NCBI GenBank assembly: GCA_036417435.1
Contig: CM070910.1
Location: 76,306,784-76,370,783 of the forward strand
Source of the DNA: Inia geoffrensis
Taxonomy: Eukaryota; Chordata; Mammalia; Artiodactyla; Iniidae
Direction: 5' to 3'
Length of the DNA stretch: 64,000 nucleotides
Below are positions 1 to 13,230 of the stretch, in pieces. Below the pieces are notes generated by a model. That model was not told the origin of the DNA and searched no databases. It worked only from the letters and a program-made list of their open reading frames with translations. The number at the start of each line of letters is the position of its first letter. The first letter of the stretch is position 1. A program made the position numbers and the translations under genes.

Positions 1-1071
1 TCAAAGGAGAGTGGGGAGGCTGCATAAAACCAGAGGTGGACATTAGGACAGATACCATTCCATAAGCCAAATATATATTAGACAAGACCTACTCCTCGCT
101 CAACCAAATCGACGCAACACCCCGTATTCAAAACCTAGGAATATACCTGACTGTGAAGAAACTTAAATCCCATACATTTGTAGGTCTCCATAAGAAAATC
201 ACTTGTGTACAGCAGCATACACACAGCAGTGTAAATAAGCTAAATCGCCTTTTAAAAATAAATTTGAAAAGGAAAACACAAGGACTCCTGAAATAGAGAG
301 AAATTCTTCAATATGTCCTTCAGGTCTTGTGAGGAATCTTGGATTTACCACCTCTACATCCAAAGCTGGGGGAGAGATAAGGCTGGACACTTGGGGCCGA
401 TAGGATTGGTGAGGTTTGGTGAGAGAATGCAGACCCTTTGATGTAATGGTGCATAGGTCCCTTTCCAAGGGTCCCAAATCTCCAGGTTTAACGGATTTAT
501 CCTTCAGGTAAAATATGAATGGAAAACCCCGAATATCGTCCACCAAGTGACCAGGCAATATTTCTAAGACTCATCGCCATTTTCGCCCCCTGGTACTCGA
601 GTTCGCCGTTCCAGATGCGTTAGTAACACTCTCCCCACTTGGAAAGTCTTTGCTTTTAACTTCTCGTTTGGCACAGTTTGCAATTTCTGTTGTAGATGAA
701 CAGAAATAAGGAGAACCAATGAGCGAGTAACTCTGCATTTGAAGGGGCACATTGAACTCTGATTTCCCTCCAGGAAGAAGAATTCACCAAAGGCTCAGCG
801 TGCCATGCCGGAACGAGATTAGGGCCTGAAGCAATTCTTCAGGTTTGCGGTCAGCTCACAAGAAAGAGAGTTGAGAAAAGGAGATTTTTGGCACCGTAAC
901 TCACAATCCTGCAGAGTTCCAAAAGACCCCTATCATCCAAAAATGTATTGAAGGAAGGCTGTAAAGAGGACTTGAATAGGACGCAGAATTGCAGAAAAAC
1001 TGATATCAGGGGGTAGATAAGAACTGCTCTGAAAGCGTAGGAAAAGAGGCAGCAGTTCGACAGTGATGCAC
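1..1071 (+). repeat. Satellite unit 0, 5'-cut by window edge, long form
   Basis: Covers the end of the L1-derived part (fossil A-rich tail near 255-285) and the whole non-L1 half. It carries the 10-bp extra near 410-425. An EcoRI site lies at 780. Very similar to units 1 and 2. Confidence 0.93.
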
Positions 1072-2816
1072 TTTGTCAAAAAGGGCATATGCGTTTTTTC
1101 CTGAATATATTCAGGAAAAAACGCATACGCCCTTTTTGGTCAAGCAAGCAAGCCTGCAATGGAAATCCACACTACAAGGAAGTCTCACTTCCCACCGATC
1201 AAAAGGGCCCTCCGAAAAATGTGTAAAATCCAGAGAGGCAGGACAGGCCATGGAGAACCGGCAGCCTTGTTATGCTGATGGGCGGGATGTAAATTGCCAA
1301 CAACCACTCTGGAGAAGTGGATGGTGTTTCCTGGAACAAAGAAAAAACCAAGCTAGAGAGCCTAGGGCACTTCCACTTATGGTGCTATAGATTCGGAAAA
1401 TTTAAATGAAAAAGACAGAGCCACACCAAAGTTTGGGGCTGCTCTGTGTACGGTAACCTTGACTATGGTACAACTTCAGTAGCCCAGAAAGAGAAAAATG
1501 GATATAGAAGTTGTGGTACATCCCTACAATGGAATTTCACTCAACAATGAATTCAATGGCCACAGACCGGTAGCAGCATAATGAGTGGATTTAGTTACGA
1601 TGATTCTAAGTGAAATAAGTCACACAGATAAAGAAACATCATAAGATATCACTAATACCGGGAATGGAAACACGACTACGCATGAACTGCATTTCAAAAC
1701 ACAACAGAGTCTCACATTTACAAAAGAAATTTATGCTTGCTTAAGGTCAAAGGAGAGTGGGGAGGCTGCATAAAACCAGAGATGGACATTAGGACAGATA
1801 CCATTCCATAAGCCAAATATATATTAGACAAGACCTACTCCTCGCTCAACCAAATCGACGCAACACCCCGTATTCAAAACCTAGGAATATACCTGACTGT
1901 GAAGAAACTTAAATCCCAAACATTTGTAGGTCTCCATAAGAAAATCATTTGTGTACAGCAGCATACACACAGCAGTGTAAATAAGCTAAATCCCCTTTTA
2001 AAAATAAATTTGAAAAGGAAAACACAAGGACTCCTGAAATAGAGAGAAATTCTTCAATATGTCCTTCAGGTCTTGTGAGGAATCTTGGATTTACCACCTC
2101 TACATCCAAAGCTGGGGGAGAGATAAGGCTGGACACGTGGGGCCGATAGGATTGGTGAGGTTTGGTGAGAGAATGCAGACCCTTTGATGTAATGGTATAT
2201 GGGTCCCTTTCCAAGGGTCCCAAATCTCCAGGTTTAACGGATTTATCCTTCAGGTAAAATATGAATGGAAAACCCAGAATATCGTCCACCAAGTGACCAG
2301 GCAATATTTCTAAGACTCATCGCCATTTTCGCCCCCTGGTACTCAAGTTCGCCGTTCCAGATGCGTTAGTAACACTCTCCCCACTTGGAAAGTCTTTGCT
2401 TTTAACTTCTCGTTTGGCACAGTTTGCAATTTCTGTTGTAGATGAACAGAAATAAGGAGAACCAATGAGCGAGTAACTCTGCATTTGAAGGGGCACATTG
2501 AACTCTGATTTCCCTCCAGGAAGAAGAATTCACCAAAGGCTCAGCGTGCCATGCCGGAACGAGATTAGGGCCTGAAGCAATTCTTCAGGTTTGCGGTCAG
2601 CTCACAAGAAAGAGAGTTGAGAAAAGGAGATTTTTGTCACCGTAACTCACAATCCTGCAGAGTTCCAAAAGACCCCTATCATCCAAAAATTTATTGAAGG
2701 AAGGCTGTAAAGAGGACTTGAATAGGATGCAGAATTGCAGAAAACTGATATCAGGGGGTAGATAAGAACTGCTCTGAAAGCGTAGGAAAAGAGGCAGCAG
2801 TTCGACAGTGATGCAC
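1072..2816 (+). repeat. Satellite unit 1, 1,745 bp, long form
   Basis: Starts with an imperfect palindrome: the left arm reads gggcatatgcg while the right arm implies gggcgtatgcg, and the outermost bases are gtc instead of gcc. The extra 10 bp (gaggtttggt) lie near 2,157-2,170. Confidence 0.95.
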
Positions 2817-4560
2817 TTTGTCAAAAAGGGCATATGCGTTTTTTCCTGAATATATTCAGGAAAAAACGCATACGCCCTTTTTGGTCAAGCAAGCAAGCCT
2901 GCAATGGAAATCCGCACTACAAGGAAGTCTCACTTCCCACCGATCAAAAGGGCCCTCCGAAAAATGTGTAAAATCCAGAGAGGCAGGACAGGCCATGGAG
3001 AACCGGCAGCCTTGTTATGCTGATGGGCGGGATGTAAATTGCCAACAGCCACTCTGGCGAAGTGGATGGTGTTTCCTGGAACAAAGAAAAAAACAAGCTA
3101 GAGAGCCTAGGGCACTTCCACTTATGGTGCTATAGATTCGGAAAATTTAAATGAAAAAGACAGAGCCACACCAAAGTTTGGGGCTGCTCTGTGTACGGTA
3201 ACCTTTACTATGGTACAACTTCAGTAGCCCAGAAAGAGAAAAATGGATATAGAAGTTGTGGTACATCCCTACAATGGAATATCACTCAACAATGAAATCA
3301 ATGGCCACAGACCAGTATCAGCATAATGAGTGGAGTTAGTTACGATGATTCTAAGTGAAATAAGTCACACAGATAAAGAAACATCATAAGATATCACTAA
3401 TACCGGGAATGGAAACACGACTACGCATGAACTGCATTTCAAAACACAACAGAGTCTCACATTTACAAAAGAAATTTATGCTTGCTTAAGGTCAAAGGAG
3501 AGTGGGGAGGCTGCATAAAACCAGAGATTGACATTAGGACAGATACCATTCCATAAGCCAAATATATATTAGACAAGACCTACTCCTCGCTCAACCAAAT
3601 CGACGCAACACCCCGTATTCAAAACCTAGGAATATACCTGACTGTGAAGAAACTTAAATCCCATACATTTGTAGGTCTCCATAAGAAAATCATTTGTGTA
3701 CAGCAGCATACACACAGCAGTGTAAATAAGCTAAATCCCCTTTTAAAAATAAATTTGAAAAGGAAAACACAAGGACTCCTGAAATAGAGAGAAATTCTTC
3801 AATATGTCCTTCAGGTCTTGTGAGGAATCTTGGATTTACCACCTCTACATCCAAAGCTGGGGGAGAGATAAGGCTGGACACTTGGGGCCGATAGGATTGG
3901 TGAGGTTTGGTGAGAGAATGCAGACCCTTTGATGTAATGGTGCATGGGTCCCTTTCCAAGGGTCCCAAATCTCCAGGTTTAACGGATTTATCCTTCAGGT
4001 AAAATATGAATGGAAAACCCAGAATATCGTCCACCAAGTGACCAGGCAATATTTCTAAGACTCATCGCCATTTTCGCCCCCTGGTACTCGAGTTCGCCAT
4101 TCCAGATGCGTTAGTAACACTCTCCCCACTTGGAAAGTCTTTGCTTTTAACTTCTCGTTTGGCACAGTTTGCAATTTCTGTTGTAGATGAACAGAAATAA
4201 GGAGAACCAATGAGCGAGTAACTCTGCATTTGAAGGGGCACATTGAACTCTGATTTCCTCCAGGAAGAAGAATTCACCAAAGGCTCAGCGTGCCATGCCG
4301 GAACGAGATTAGGGCCTGAAGCAATTCTTCAGGTTTGCGGTCAGCTCACAAGAAAGAGAGTTGAGAAAAGGAGATTTTTGGCACCGTAACTCACAATCCT
4401 GCAGAGTTCCAAAAGACCCCTATCATCCAAAAATTTATTGAAGGAAGGCTGTAAAGAGGACTTGAATAGGACGCAGAATTGCAGAAAACTGATATCAGGG
4501 GGTAGATAAGAACTGCTCTGAAAGCGTAGGAAAAGAGGCAGCAGTTCGACAGTGATGCAC
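2817..4560 (+). repeat. Satellite unit 2, 1,744 bp, long form
   Basis: Same palindrome variants as unit 1. One C is missing in the run near 4,254 (gatttcctcc instead of gatttccctcc), which accounts for the single base lost against unit 1. Units 0-2 form one closely related group. Confidence 0.95.
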
Positions 4561-6294
4561 TTTGTCAAAAAGGGCATATGCGTTTTTTCCTGAATATATT
4601 CAGGAAAAAACGCATACGCCCTTTTTGGTCAAGCAAGCAAGCCTGCAATGGAAATCCGCACTACAAGGAAGTCTCACTTCCCACCGATCAAAAGGGCCCT
4701 CCGAAAAATGTGTAAAATCCAGAGAGGCAGGACAGGCCATGGAGAACCCGCAGCCTTGTTATGCTGATGGGCGGGATGTAAATTGCCAACAGCCACTCTG
4801 GAGAAGTGGATGGTGTTTCCTGGAACAAAGAAAAAAACAAGCTAGAGAGCCTAGGGCACTTCCACTTATGGTGCTATAGATTCGGAAAATTTAAATGAAA
4901 AAGACAGAGCCACACCAAAGTTTGGGGCTGCTCTGTGTACGGTAACCTTGACTATGGTACAACTTCAGTAGCCCAGAAAGAGAAAAATGGATATAGAAGT
5001 TGTGGTACATCCCTACAATGGAATATCACTCAACAATGAAATCAATGGCCACAGACCGGTAGCAGCATAATGAGTGGATTTAGTTACGATGATTCTAAGT
5101 GAAATAAGTCACACAGATAAAGAAACATCATAAGATATCACTAATACCGGGAATGGAAACACGACTACGCATGAACTGCATTTCAAAACCCAACAGAGTC
5201 TCACATTTACAAAAGAAATTTATGCTTGCTTAAGGTCAAAGGAGAGTGGGGAGGCTGCATAAAACCAGAGATGGACATTAGGACAGATACCATTCCAAAA
5301 GCCAAATATATATTAGACAAGACCTACTCCTCGCTCAGCCAAATCGACTCAACACCCCGTATTCAAAACCTAGGAATAAACCTGACTGTGAAGAAACTTA
5401 AAACCCATATATTTATAGGTCTCCATAAGAAAATCACTTGTGTACAGCAGCATACACACAGCAGTGTAAATAATCTAAATCCCGTTATAAAAATAAATTT
5501 GAAAAAGAAAGCACAAGGACTGTGAAATAGAGAGAAATTCTTAAATAAGTCCTTGAGGTCTTGCGAGAAATCTTGGATTTACCACATCTACATCCACAGC
5601 TGGGGGAAAGGTAAGGCTGGACACTTGGGGCTGATACTATTGGTGAGGGAATGCAGACCCTTTGATATAATGGTGCATGATTCCCATTCCACGGGTAACA
5701 AATCTCCACGTTTAAGGGATTTATCCTTCAGCTAAAATATGCATGGAAAACCCAGAATATGGTCCACGAAGTGATCAGGCAAAATTTCTAAAATTCATCG
5801 CCATTTTCCCCCCGTTACTCGAGTTCGCCTTTCCAGATGCGATATTAACATTCTCCCCACTTCGAGAGTCAGTGCCTTTGACCTCTTGCTTGGCACAGTT
5901 TGCAATTTCTGTGGAAGATGAGCAGGAATAAGGAGAACCAATGAGCGGCTAACTCGATGTGTTTGGACGGGCACATTGAACGATGATTTCCCTACAGGAA
6001 GAAGAATTCACCAAAGGCTCAGCGTGCAATGCCAGAACGAGATTAGGGCCTGAAGCAATTATTCGGGTTTGCGGTCAGCTCACAAGAAAGCGAGTTGAGA
6101 AAAGGAGATTTTTGGCACTGTAACTCACAATCCTGCGGAGTTCCAAATGACCCCTATCATCCAAAAATTTATTGAAGGAAGACTGTGGAGAGGACTTGAA
6201 CACGACACAGAATTGCAGAAAACAGATATCAGGTGGTAGATAAGAATTGCTCTGAAATCGTAGGAACAGAGGCAGCAGTTCGACAGTGATGCAC
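4561..6294 (+). repeat. Satellite unit 3, 1,734 bp, short form
   Basis: First unit lacking the 10 bp: it reads attggtgagggaatg near 5,640. Its first half still resembles units 1-2, so it marks the switch between the two forms. Confidence 0.95.
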
Positions 6295-8029
6295 TTGGCC
6301 AAAAAGGGCGTATGCGTTTTTTCCTGAATATATTCAGGAAAAAACGCATACGCCCTTTTTGGCCAACCAAGCAAGCCTGCAATGGAAATCCGCACTACAA
6401 GGAAGTCTCACTTCCCACTGATCAAAAGGGCCCTCCGAAAAAAATGTAAAATCCAGAGAGGCAGGACAGGCCATGGAGAACCGGCAGCCTTGTTATGCTG
6501 ATGGGCGGGATGTAAATTGCCAACAGCCACTCTGGAGAAGTGGATGGTGTTTCCTGGAACAAAGAAAAAAGCAAGCTAGAGAGCCTAGGGCACTTCCACT
6601 TATGGTGCTATAGATTCGGAAAATTTAGATGAAAAAGACAGAACCACATCAAAGTTTGGGGCTGCTCTGTGTACGGGAACCTTGACTATGGTACAACTTC
6701 AATAGCCCAGAAAGAGAAAAATGGATATAGAAGTTGTGGTACATCCCTACAATGGAATATCACTCAACAATGAAATAAATGGCAACAGACCAGTAGCAGC
6801 ATAATGAGTGGATTTAGTTACGATGATTCTAAGTGAAATAAGTCACACAGAAAAAGAAACATCATAACATATCACTAATACCGGGAATGTAAACACGACT
6901 ACTTGTGAACTGCATTCCAAAACACAACAGAGTCTCACATTTACAAAAGAAATTTATGCTTGCTTAAGGTCAAAGGAGAGTGGGGAGGCTGCATAAAACC
7001 AGAGGTTAACATTAGGACAGATACCATTCCATAAGCCAAATATATGTTAGACAAGACCTACTCCTCGCTCAACCAAATGGACTCAACACCCCGTATTCAA
7101 AACGTAGGAATATACCTGACTATGAAGAAAATTAAAACCCATACATTTATAGGTCTACATAAGAAAATCATTTGTGTACAGCAGCATACACACGGCAGTG
7201 TAAATAAGCTAAATCCCCTTATAAAAATAAATTTGAAAAAGAAAGCACAAGGACTGTGAAATAGAGAGAAATTCTTAAATAAGTCCTTGAGGGCTTGTGA
7301 GAAATCTTGGATTTACCACCTCTACATCCACAGCTGTGGGAGAGATAAGGCTGCACACTTGGGGCTGATACTATTGGTGAGGGAATGCAGACCCTTTGAG
7401 GTAATTGTGCATGGATCCCATTCAACGGGTCCCAAATCTCCATGTTTAAGGGATTTATCGTTCAGCTAAAATATGCATGGAAAACCCAGAATATGGTCCA
7501 CAAAGTGATCAGGCAAAATTTCTAAAACTCATCGCCATTTTCGCACCCTGGTACTCGAGTTCGCCGTTCCAGATGCTATATTAACATTCTCCCCACTTGG
7601 AGAGTCACTGCCTTTGACCTCTTGTTTCACACAGTTTTCAATTTCTGTAGAAGATGATCAGGAATAAGGAGAACCAATTAGCTGCTATCTCGATGTGTTT
7701 GGACGGGCACATTGCACTCTAATTTCCCTACAGGAAGAAGAATTCACCAAAGGCTCAGCGTTCCATTCCGGAATGAGATTAGGGACTGAAGCAAATCTTC
7801 GTGTTTGCGGTCAGCTCACAAGAAAGCGAGTTGAGAAAAGGAGATTTTTTGCACTGAAACTCACAATCCGGCAGAGTTTCAAATGACCCCTATCATCCAA
7901 AAATTTATTGAAGGAAGACTGTGAAGAGGACTTGAACACGAGGCAGAATTGCAGAAAACAGATATCAGGTGGTAGATAAGAATTGCTCTGAAATCGTAGA
8001 AAAGAGGCAGCAGTTTGACAGTGCTGCAC
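6295..8029 (+). repeat. Satellite unit 4, 1,735 bp, short form
   Basis: Opens with a perfect 72-bp palindrome. Its later part shares marker changes with unit 6 (aatccggcagag, accaattagctgct, cattgcactctaattt), exactly 3,468 bp away. It is the first half of the duplicated dimer. Confidence 0.95.
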
Positions 8030-9762
8030 TTGGCCAAAAAGGGCGTATGCGTTTTTTCCTGAATATATTCAGGAAAAAATGCATACGCTCTTTTTGGCCA
8101 ACCAAGCAAGCCTCAATGGAAAACCACACTAAAATAAAGTCTCACTTCCACCACACAAAAGGGCCACCCGAAAAAAGTGTAAAATCCAGAAAGGCAGGAC
8201 AGGCCATGAAGTACCGGCCGCCTTGTTATGCTGATGTGGGCGATGTAAATTGCCAACAGCCACTCTGTAGAAGTGTACGGTGTTTCCTGGAACAAAGAAG
8301 AAACCAAGCCAGAGAGCCTAGGGCACTTCCACTTATGGTGCTATAGATTCGGAAAATTTAAATGAAAAAGACACAGCCACACCAAAGTTTGGGGCTGCTC
8401 TGTGTACGGGAACCTTGACTATGGTACAACTTCAATAGCCCAGAAAGAGAAAAATAGATTTAGAAGTTGTGGTACATACCTACAATGGACTATCACTCAA
8501 CAATGAAATCAATGGCAACAGACCAGTAGCAGCATAATGAGTGGATTTCAGTACGATGATTCTAAGTGTAATAAGTCACACAAAAAAAGAAACATCATAA
8601 GTTATCACTAAGACCGGGAATGTAAACACGGCTACGCATGAACTGCATTACAAAACACAACAGAGTCTCCATTTACAAAAGAAACTTATGCTTGCTTAAG
8701 GGGAAAGGAGAGTGTGGAGGCTGCATAGAACCAGAGGTTGACATTAGGACATATACCATTCCACAAGCCAAATATATATTAGAAAAAACCTACTCGTTGC
8801 TCAACCAAATGCACTCAACACCCCGTAATCAAAACCTTGGGTTATACCTGACTATGAAGAAACTTAAAACCCATACATTTATAGGCCTCCGTAAGAAAAT
8901 CATTTGTGTACAGCAGCATAAACACAGCAGTGAAAATAAGATAACTCCTCTTATACAAATAAATTTGAAAAACAAAACACAAAGACTGTGAAATAGAGAG
9001 AAATTCTTAAATAAGTCCTTCAGGGCTTGTGAGGAATCTTGGATTTACCACCTCTACATCCACAGCTGGGGAAGAGATAAGGCTGGACACTTGGGGCTGA
9101 TAGGATTGTTGAGGGAATGCAGACCATTTGACGTAATGGTGAATGGTTCCCATTCCATGGTTCCCAAATCTCCAGGTTTAAGGGATTTATCCTTCAGCTA
9201 AAATATGCATGGAAATCCCAGAATATGGTCCACCAAGTCACCAGACAAACTTTCTAAAGCTCATCGCCATTTTCCACCCCTAGTACTCTTATTCGACGTT
9301 CCAGATATTTTATTAATCCTCTCCACACTTTGAGAGTCCGGGCCTTTAACTTCTCGTTTGGCACTGTGTGCAATTTCTGCAAAAGATGAACAGGAATAAG
9401 GACAACCAATGAGCTACTAACTCTATATGTTTAGACGGGCACATTGAACTCTGATTTCCCTCCAGGAAGAAGAATTCCCCAAACGCTCAGCATGCCGTTG
9501 TGGAAGGAGATTAGGGCCTGAAGCAATTTTTCGGTTTTGCGGTCAGCACACAAGAAAGCGAGTTGACAAAAGGAGATTTGGGGCACTGTAATTCACAATC
9601 CTGCAGAGTTCCAAATGTCCCCTATCATCCAAAAATTTATTGAAGGAAGGCTCTGAAGAGGACTTGAACACGAGGCAGAATTGCAGAAAATAGATATCAG
9701 GTGGTGGATAAGAAGTGCTCTGAAAGCATAGGAAAAGAGGCAGCACTTCGAAAATGATGCAC
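8030..9762 (+). repeat. Satellite unit 5, 1,733 bp, short form
   Basis: Pairs with unit 7 at 3,468 bp. Shared markers are gacagtgctgcac before the palindrome, cctcaatggaaaaccac after it, and aaaaaatgcat in the right arm. The 10-bp site reads ggattgttgaggg in both. Confidence 0.95.
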
Positions 9763-9834
9763 TTGGCCAAAGAGGGCATATGCGTTTTTTCCTGAATATA
9801 TTCAAGAAAAAAAGCATATGCCGTTTCTGCCCAA
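9763..9834. repeat. Palindrome variant with compensated pair (units 6 and 8)
   Basis: catatg occurs in both arms where the reference has gtatg/catac, keeping that pair, while other positions (aaagaggg left, ccgtttctgcc right) no longer match. The same variant opens unit 8 at 13,231. Confidence 0.88.
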
Positions 9835-11497
9835 CCAAGCAAGCCTGCTATGGAAATCTGCAGTAAAAAGAAGTCTGACTTCCCACCGCTCTAAAGGGCC
9901 GTCCGAAAAAAGTGGAAAATTCAGAGAAGCAGGACAGGCCATGGAGAACCGGCAGCCTTGTTATGCTGATGGGCGGGATGTAATGTGCCAACAGCCACTC
10001 TGGAGAACTGTATGGTGTTTCCTGGAACAAAGAAAAAACCAAGCTAGGGAGCCTAGGGCACTTCCACTTATGGTGCTATAGATTCGGAAAATTTAAATGA
10101 AAAAGACAGAGCCACACCAAAGTTTGGGGCTGCTCTGTGTACGGGAACCTTGACTATGGTACAACTTCAATAGCCCAGAAAGAGAAAAATGCATATAGAA
10201 GTTGTCGTACATCCCTACAATGGAATATCACTCAACAATGAAATCAATGGCCACAGACCAGTAGCAGCATAATGAGTGGATTTAGTTACGATGATTCTAA
10301 GTGAAATAAGTCACACAGAAAAAGAAACATCATAAGATATCACTAATACCGGGAATGGAAACAAGACTACGCATGAACTGCATTTCAAAACACAACAGAG
10401 TCTCACATTTACAAGAGAAATTTATGCTTGCTTAAGGTCAAAGGAGAGTGGGGAGGCTGCATAAAACCAGAGATTGACATTAGGACACATACCATTCCAT
10501 AAGCCAAATATATATTAGACAAGACCTACTCCTCGCTCAACCAAATCGACTCAACACCCAGTATTCAAAACCTAGGAATATACCTGACTGTGAAGAAACT
10601 TAAAACCCATACATTTATAGGTCTCCATAAGAAAATCACTTGTGTACAGCAGCATACACACAGCAGTGTAAATAAGCTAAACCCCCTTATAAAAATAAAT
10701 TTGAAAAAGAAAGCACAAGGACTGTGAAATAGAGAGAAATTCTTAAATAAGTCCTTGAGGGCTTGTGAGAAATCTTGGATTTACCACTTCTACATCCACA
10801 GCTGTGGGAGAGATAAGGCTGGACACTTGGGGCTGATACTATTTTTGAGAGAATGCAGACCCTTTGAGGTAATGGTGCAAGATTCCCATTCCACGGGTCC
10901 CAAATCTCCACTTTCAAGGGATTTATCCTTCAGCTAAAATATGCATGGAAAATCCAGAATATGGTCCAAGAAGTGATCAGGCAAAATTTCTAAAATTCAT
11001 CGCCATTTTCCCCCCCTGGTACTCGAGTTCACCTTTCCAGATGCGATATTAACATTTTCCCCACTTGGAGAGTCAGTGCCTTTGACCTCTTGTTTGGCAC
11101 AGTTTTCAATTTCCGTAGAAGATGATCAGGAATAAGGAGAACCAATTAGCTGCTAACTCGATGTGTTTGGACGGGCACATTGCACTCTAATTTCCCTACA
11201 GGAAGAAGAATTCACCAAAGGCTCAGCGTTCCATTCCGGAATGAGATTAGGGACTGAAGCAAATCTTCGGGTTTGCGGTCAGCTCACAAGAAAGCGAGTT
11301 GAGAAAAGGAGATTTTTTGCACTGTAACTCACAATCCGGCAGAGTTCCAAATGACCCCTATCATCCAAAAATTTATTGAAGGAAGGCTGTGAAGAGGACT
11401 TGAACACGACGCAGAATTGCAGTAAACAGATATCAGGGGGTAGATAAGAATCGCTCTGAAAGCGTAGAAAAGAGGCAGCAGTTTGACAGTGCTGCAC
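9763..11497 (+). repeat. Satellite unit 6, 1,735 bp, short form
   Basis: Its palindrome variant has gagggcatatgcg on the left and agcatatgccg on the right. Unit 8 has the same variant 3,468 bp downstream. The site after the palindrome reads cagtaaaaagaagtctg. Confidence 0.95.
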
Positions 11498-13230
11498 TTG
11501 GCCAAAAAGGGCGTATGCGTTTTTTCCTGAATATATTCAGGAAAAAATGCATACGCCCTTTTTGGCCAACCAAGCAAGCCTCAATGGAAAACCACACTAA
11601 AATAAAGTCTCACTTCCACCACTCAAAAGGGCCACCCGAAAAAAGTGTAAAATCCAGAAAGGCAGGACAGGCCATGAAGTACCGGCCGCCTTGTTATGCT
11701 GATGTGGGCGATGTAAATTGCCAACAGCCACTCTGGAGAAGTGTACTGTGTTTCCTGGAACAAAGAAGAAACCAAGCCAGAGAGCCTAGGGCAGTTCTAC
11801 TTATGGTGCTATAGATTCGGAAAATTTAAATGAAAAAGACACAGCCACACCAAAGTTTGGGGCTGCTCTGTGTACGGGAACCTTGACTATGGTACAACTT
11901 CAATAGCCCAGAAAGAGAAAAATAGATGTAGAAGTTGTGGTACATACCTACAATGGACTATCACTCAACAATGAAATCAATGGCAACAGACCAGTAGCAG
12001 CATAATGAGTGGATTTCAGTACGATGATTCTAAGTGTAATAAGTCACACAAAAAAAGAAACATCATAAGTTATCACTAAGACCGGGAATGTAAACACGGC
12101 TACGCATGAACTGCATTACAAAACACAACAGAGTCTCCATTTACAAAAGAAACTTATGCTTGCTTAAGGGGAAAGGAGAGTGGGGAGGCTGCATAGAACC
12201 AGAGGTTGACATTAGGACAGATACCATTCCACAAGCCAAATATATATTAGAAAAGACCTACTCGTTGCTCAACCAAATGGACTCAACACCCCGTATTCAA
12301 AACCTAGGAATATACCTGACTATGAAGAAACTTAAAACCCATACATTTATAGGCCTCCGTAAGAAAATCATTTGTGTACAGCAGCATAAACACAGCAGTG
12401 AAAATAAGATAACTCCTCTTATACAAATAAATTTGAAAAACAAAACACAAAGACTGTGAAATAGAGAGAAATTCTTAAATAAGTCCTTCAGGGCTTGTGA
12501 AGAATCTTGGATTTACCACCTCTACATCCACAGCTGGGGAAGAGATAAAGCTGGACACTTGGGGCTGATAGGATTGTTGAGGGAATGCAGACCATTTGAC
12601 GTAATGGTGAATGGTTCCCATTCCATGGTTCCCAAATCTCCAGGTTTAAGGGATTTATCCTTCAGCTAAAATATGCATGGAAAACCCAGAATATGGTCCA
12701 CCAAGTCACCAGGCAAACTTTCTAAAGCTCATCGCCATTTTCCACCCCTAGTACTCTTATTCGATGTTCCAGATATTTTATTAACCCTCTCCACACTTTG
12801 AGAGTCCGGGCCTTTAACTTCTCGTTTGGCACAGTGTGCAATTTCTGCAAAAGATGAACAGGAATAAGGACAACCAATGAGCTACTAACTCTATGTGTTT
12901 AGACGGGCACATTGAACTCTGATTTCCCTCCAGGAAGAAGAATTCCCCAAATGCTCAGCATGCCAGTGTGGAACGAGATTAGGGCCTGAAGCAATTCTTC
13001 AGTTTTGCGGTCAGCACACAAGAAAGCGAGTTGACAAAAGGAGATTTGGGGCACTGTAATTCACAATCCTGCAGAGTTACAAATGTCCCCTATCATCCAA
13101 AAATTTATTGAAGGAAGGCTCTGAAGAGGACTTGAACACGAGGCAGAATTGCAGAAAATAGATATCATGTGGTGGATAAGAATTGCTCTGAAAGCATAGG
13201 AAAAGAGGCAGCACTTCGAAAATGATGCAC
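11498..13230 (+). repeat. Satellite unit 7, 1,733 bp, short form
   Basis: Second copy of the unit 5 type. Unlike unit 5 it keeps the majority reading cgtattcaaaacctagg near 12,292, so some later private changes separate the two. Confidence 0.95.

Noticed and set aside
199..558. 119-aa - strand open frame in long-form units
   Set aside because: Looks tidy, but no family is recognised and it is shifted by the 10-bp loss in every short unit without visible consequence. No start context or splice signals.
1072..1143. Palindrome as a transcription terminator or a microRNA hairpin
   Set aside because: The arms would form a strong RNA hairpin, but nothing in the sequence points to processing or to a bacterial terminator context. 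Left as a structural repeat.
1073..1390. Recurrent 84-105 aa + strand open frame starting in the palindrome
   Set aside because: Repeats with the monomer and runs through L1-derived, non-coding 3' UTR-like sequence in a frame unrelated to L1 ORF2. No domain. Conservation is explained by recent amplification.
6075..6395. Recurrent 85 and 106 aa - strand open frames upstream of the palindrome
   Set aside because: Two overlapping frames in the same DNA, both as conserved as the DNA itself. Part of the peptide is identical to the + strand frame only because the palindrome reads the same on both strands.
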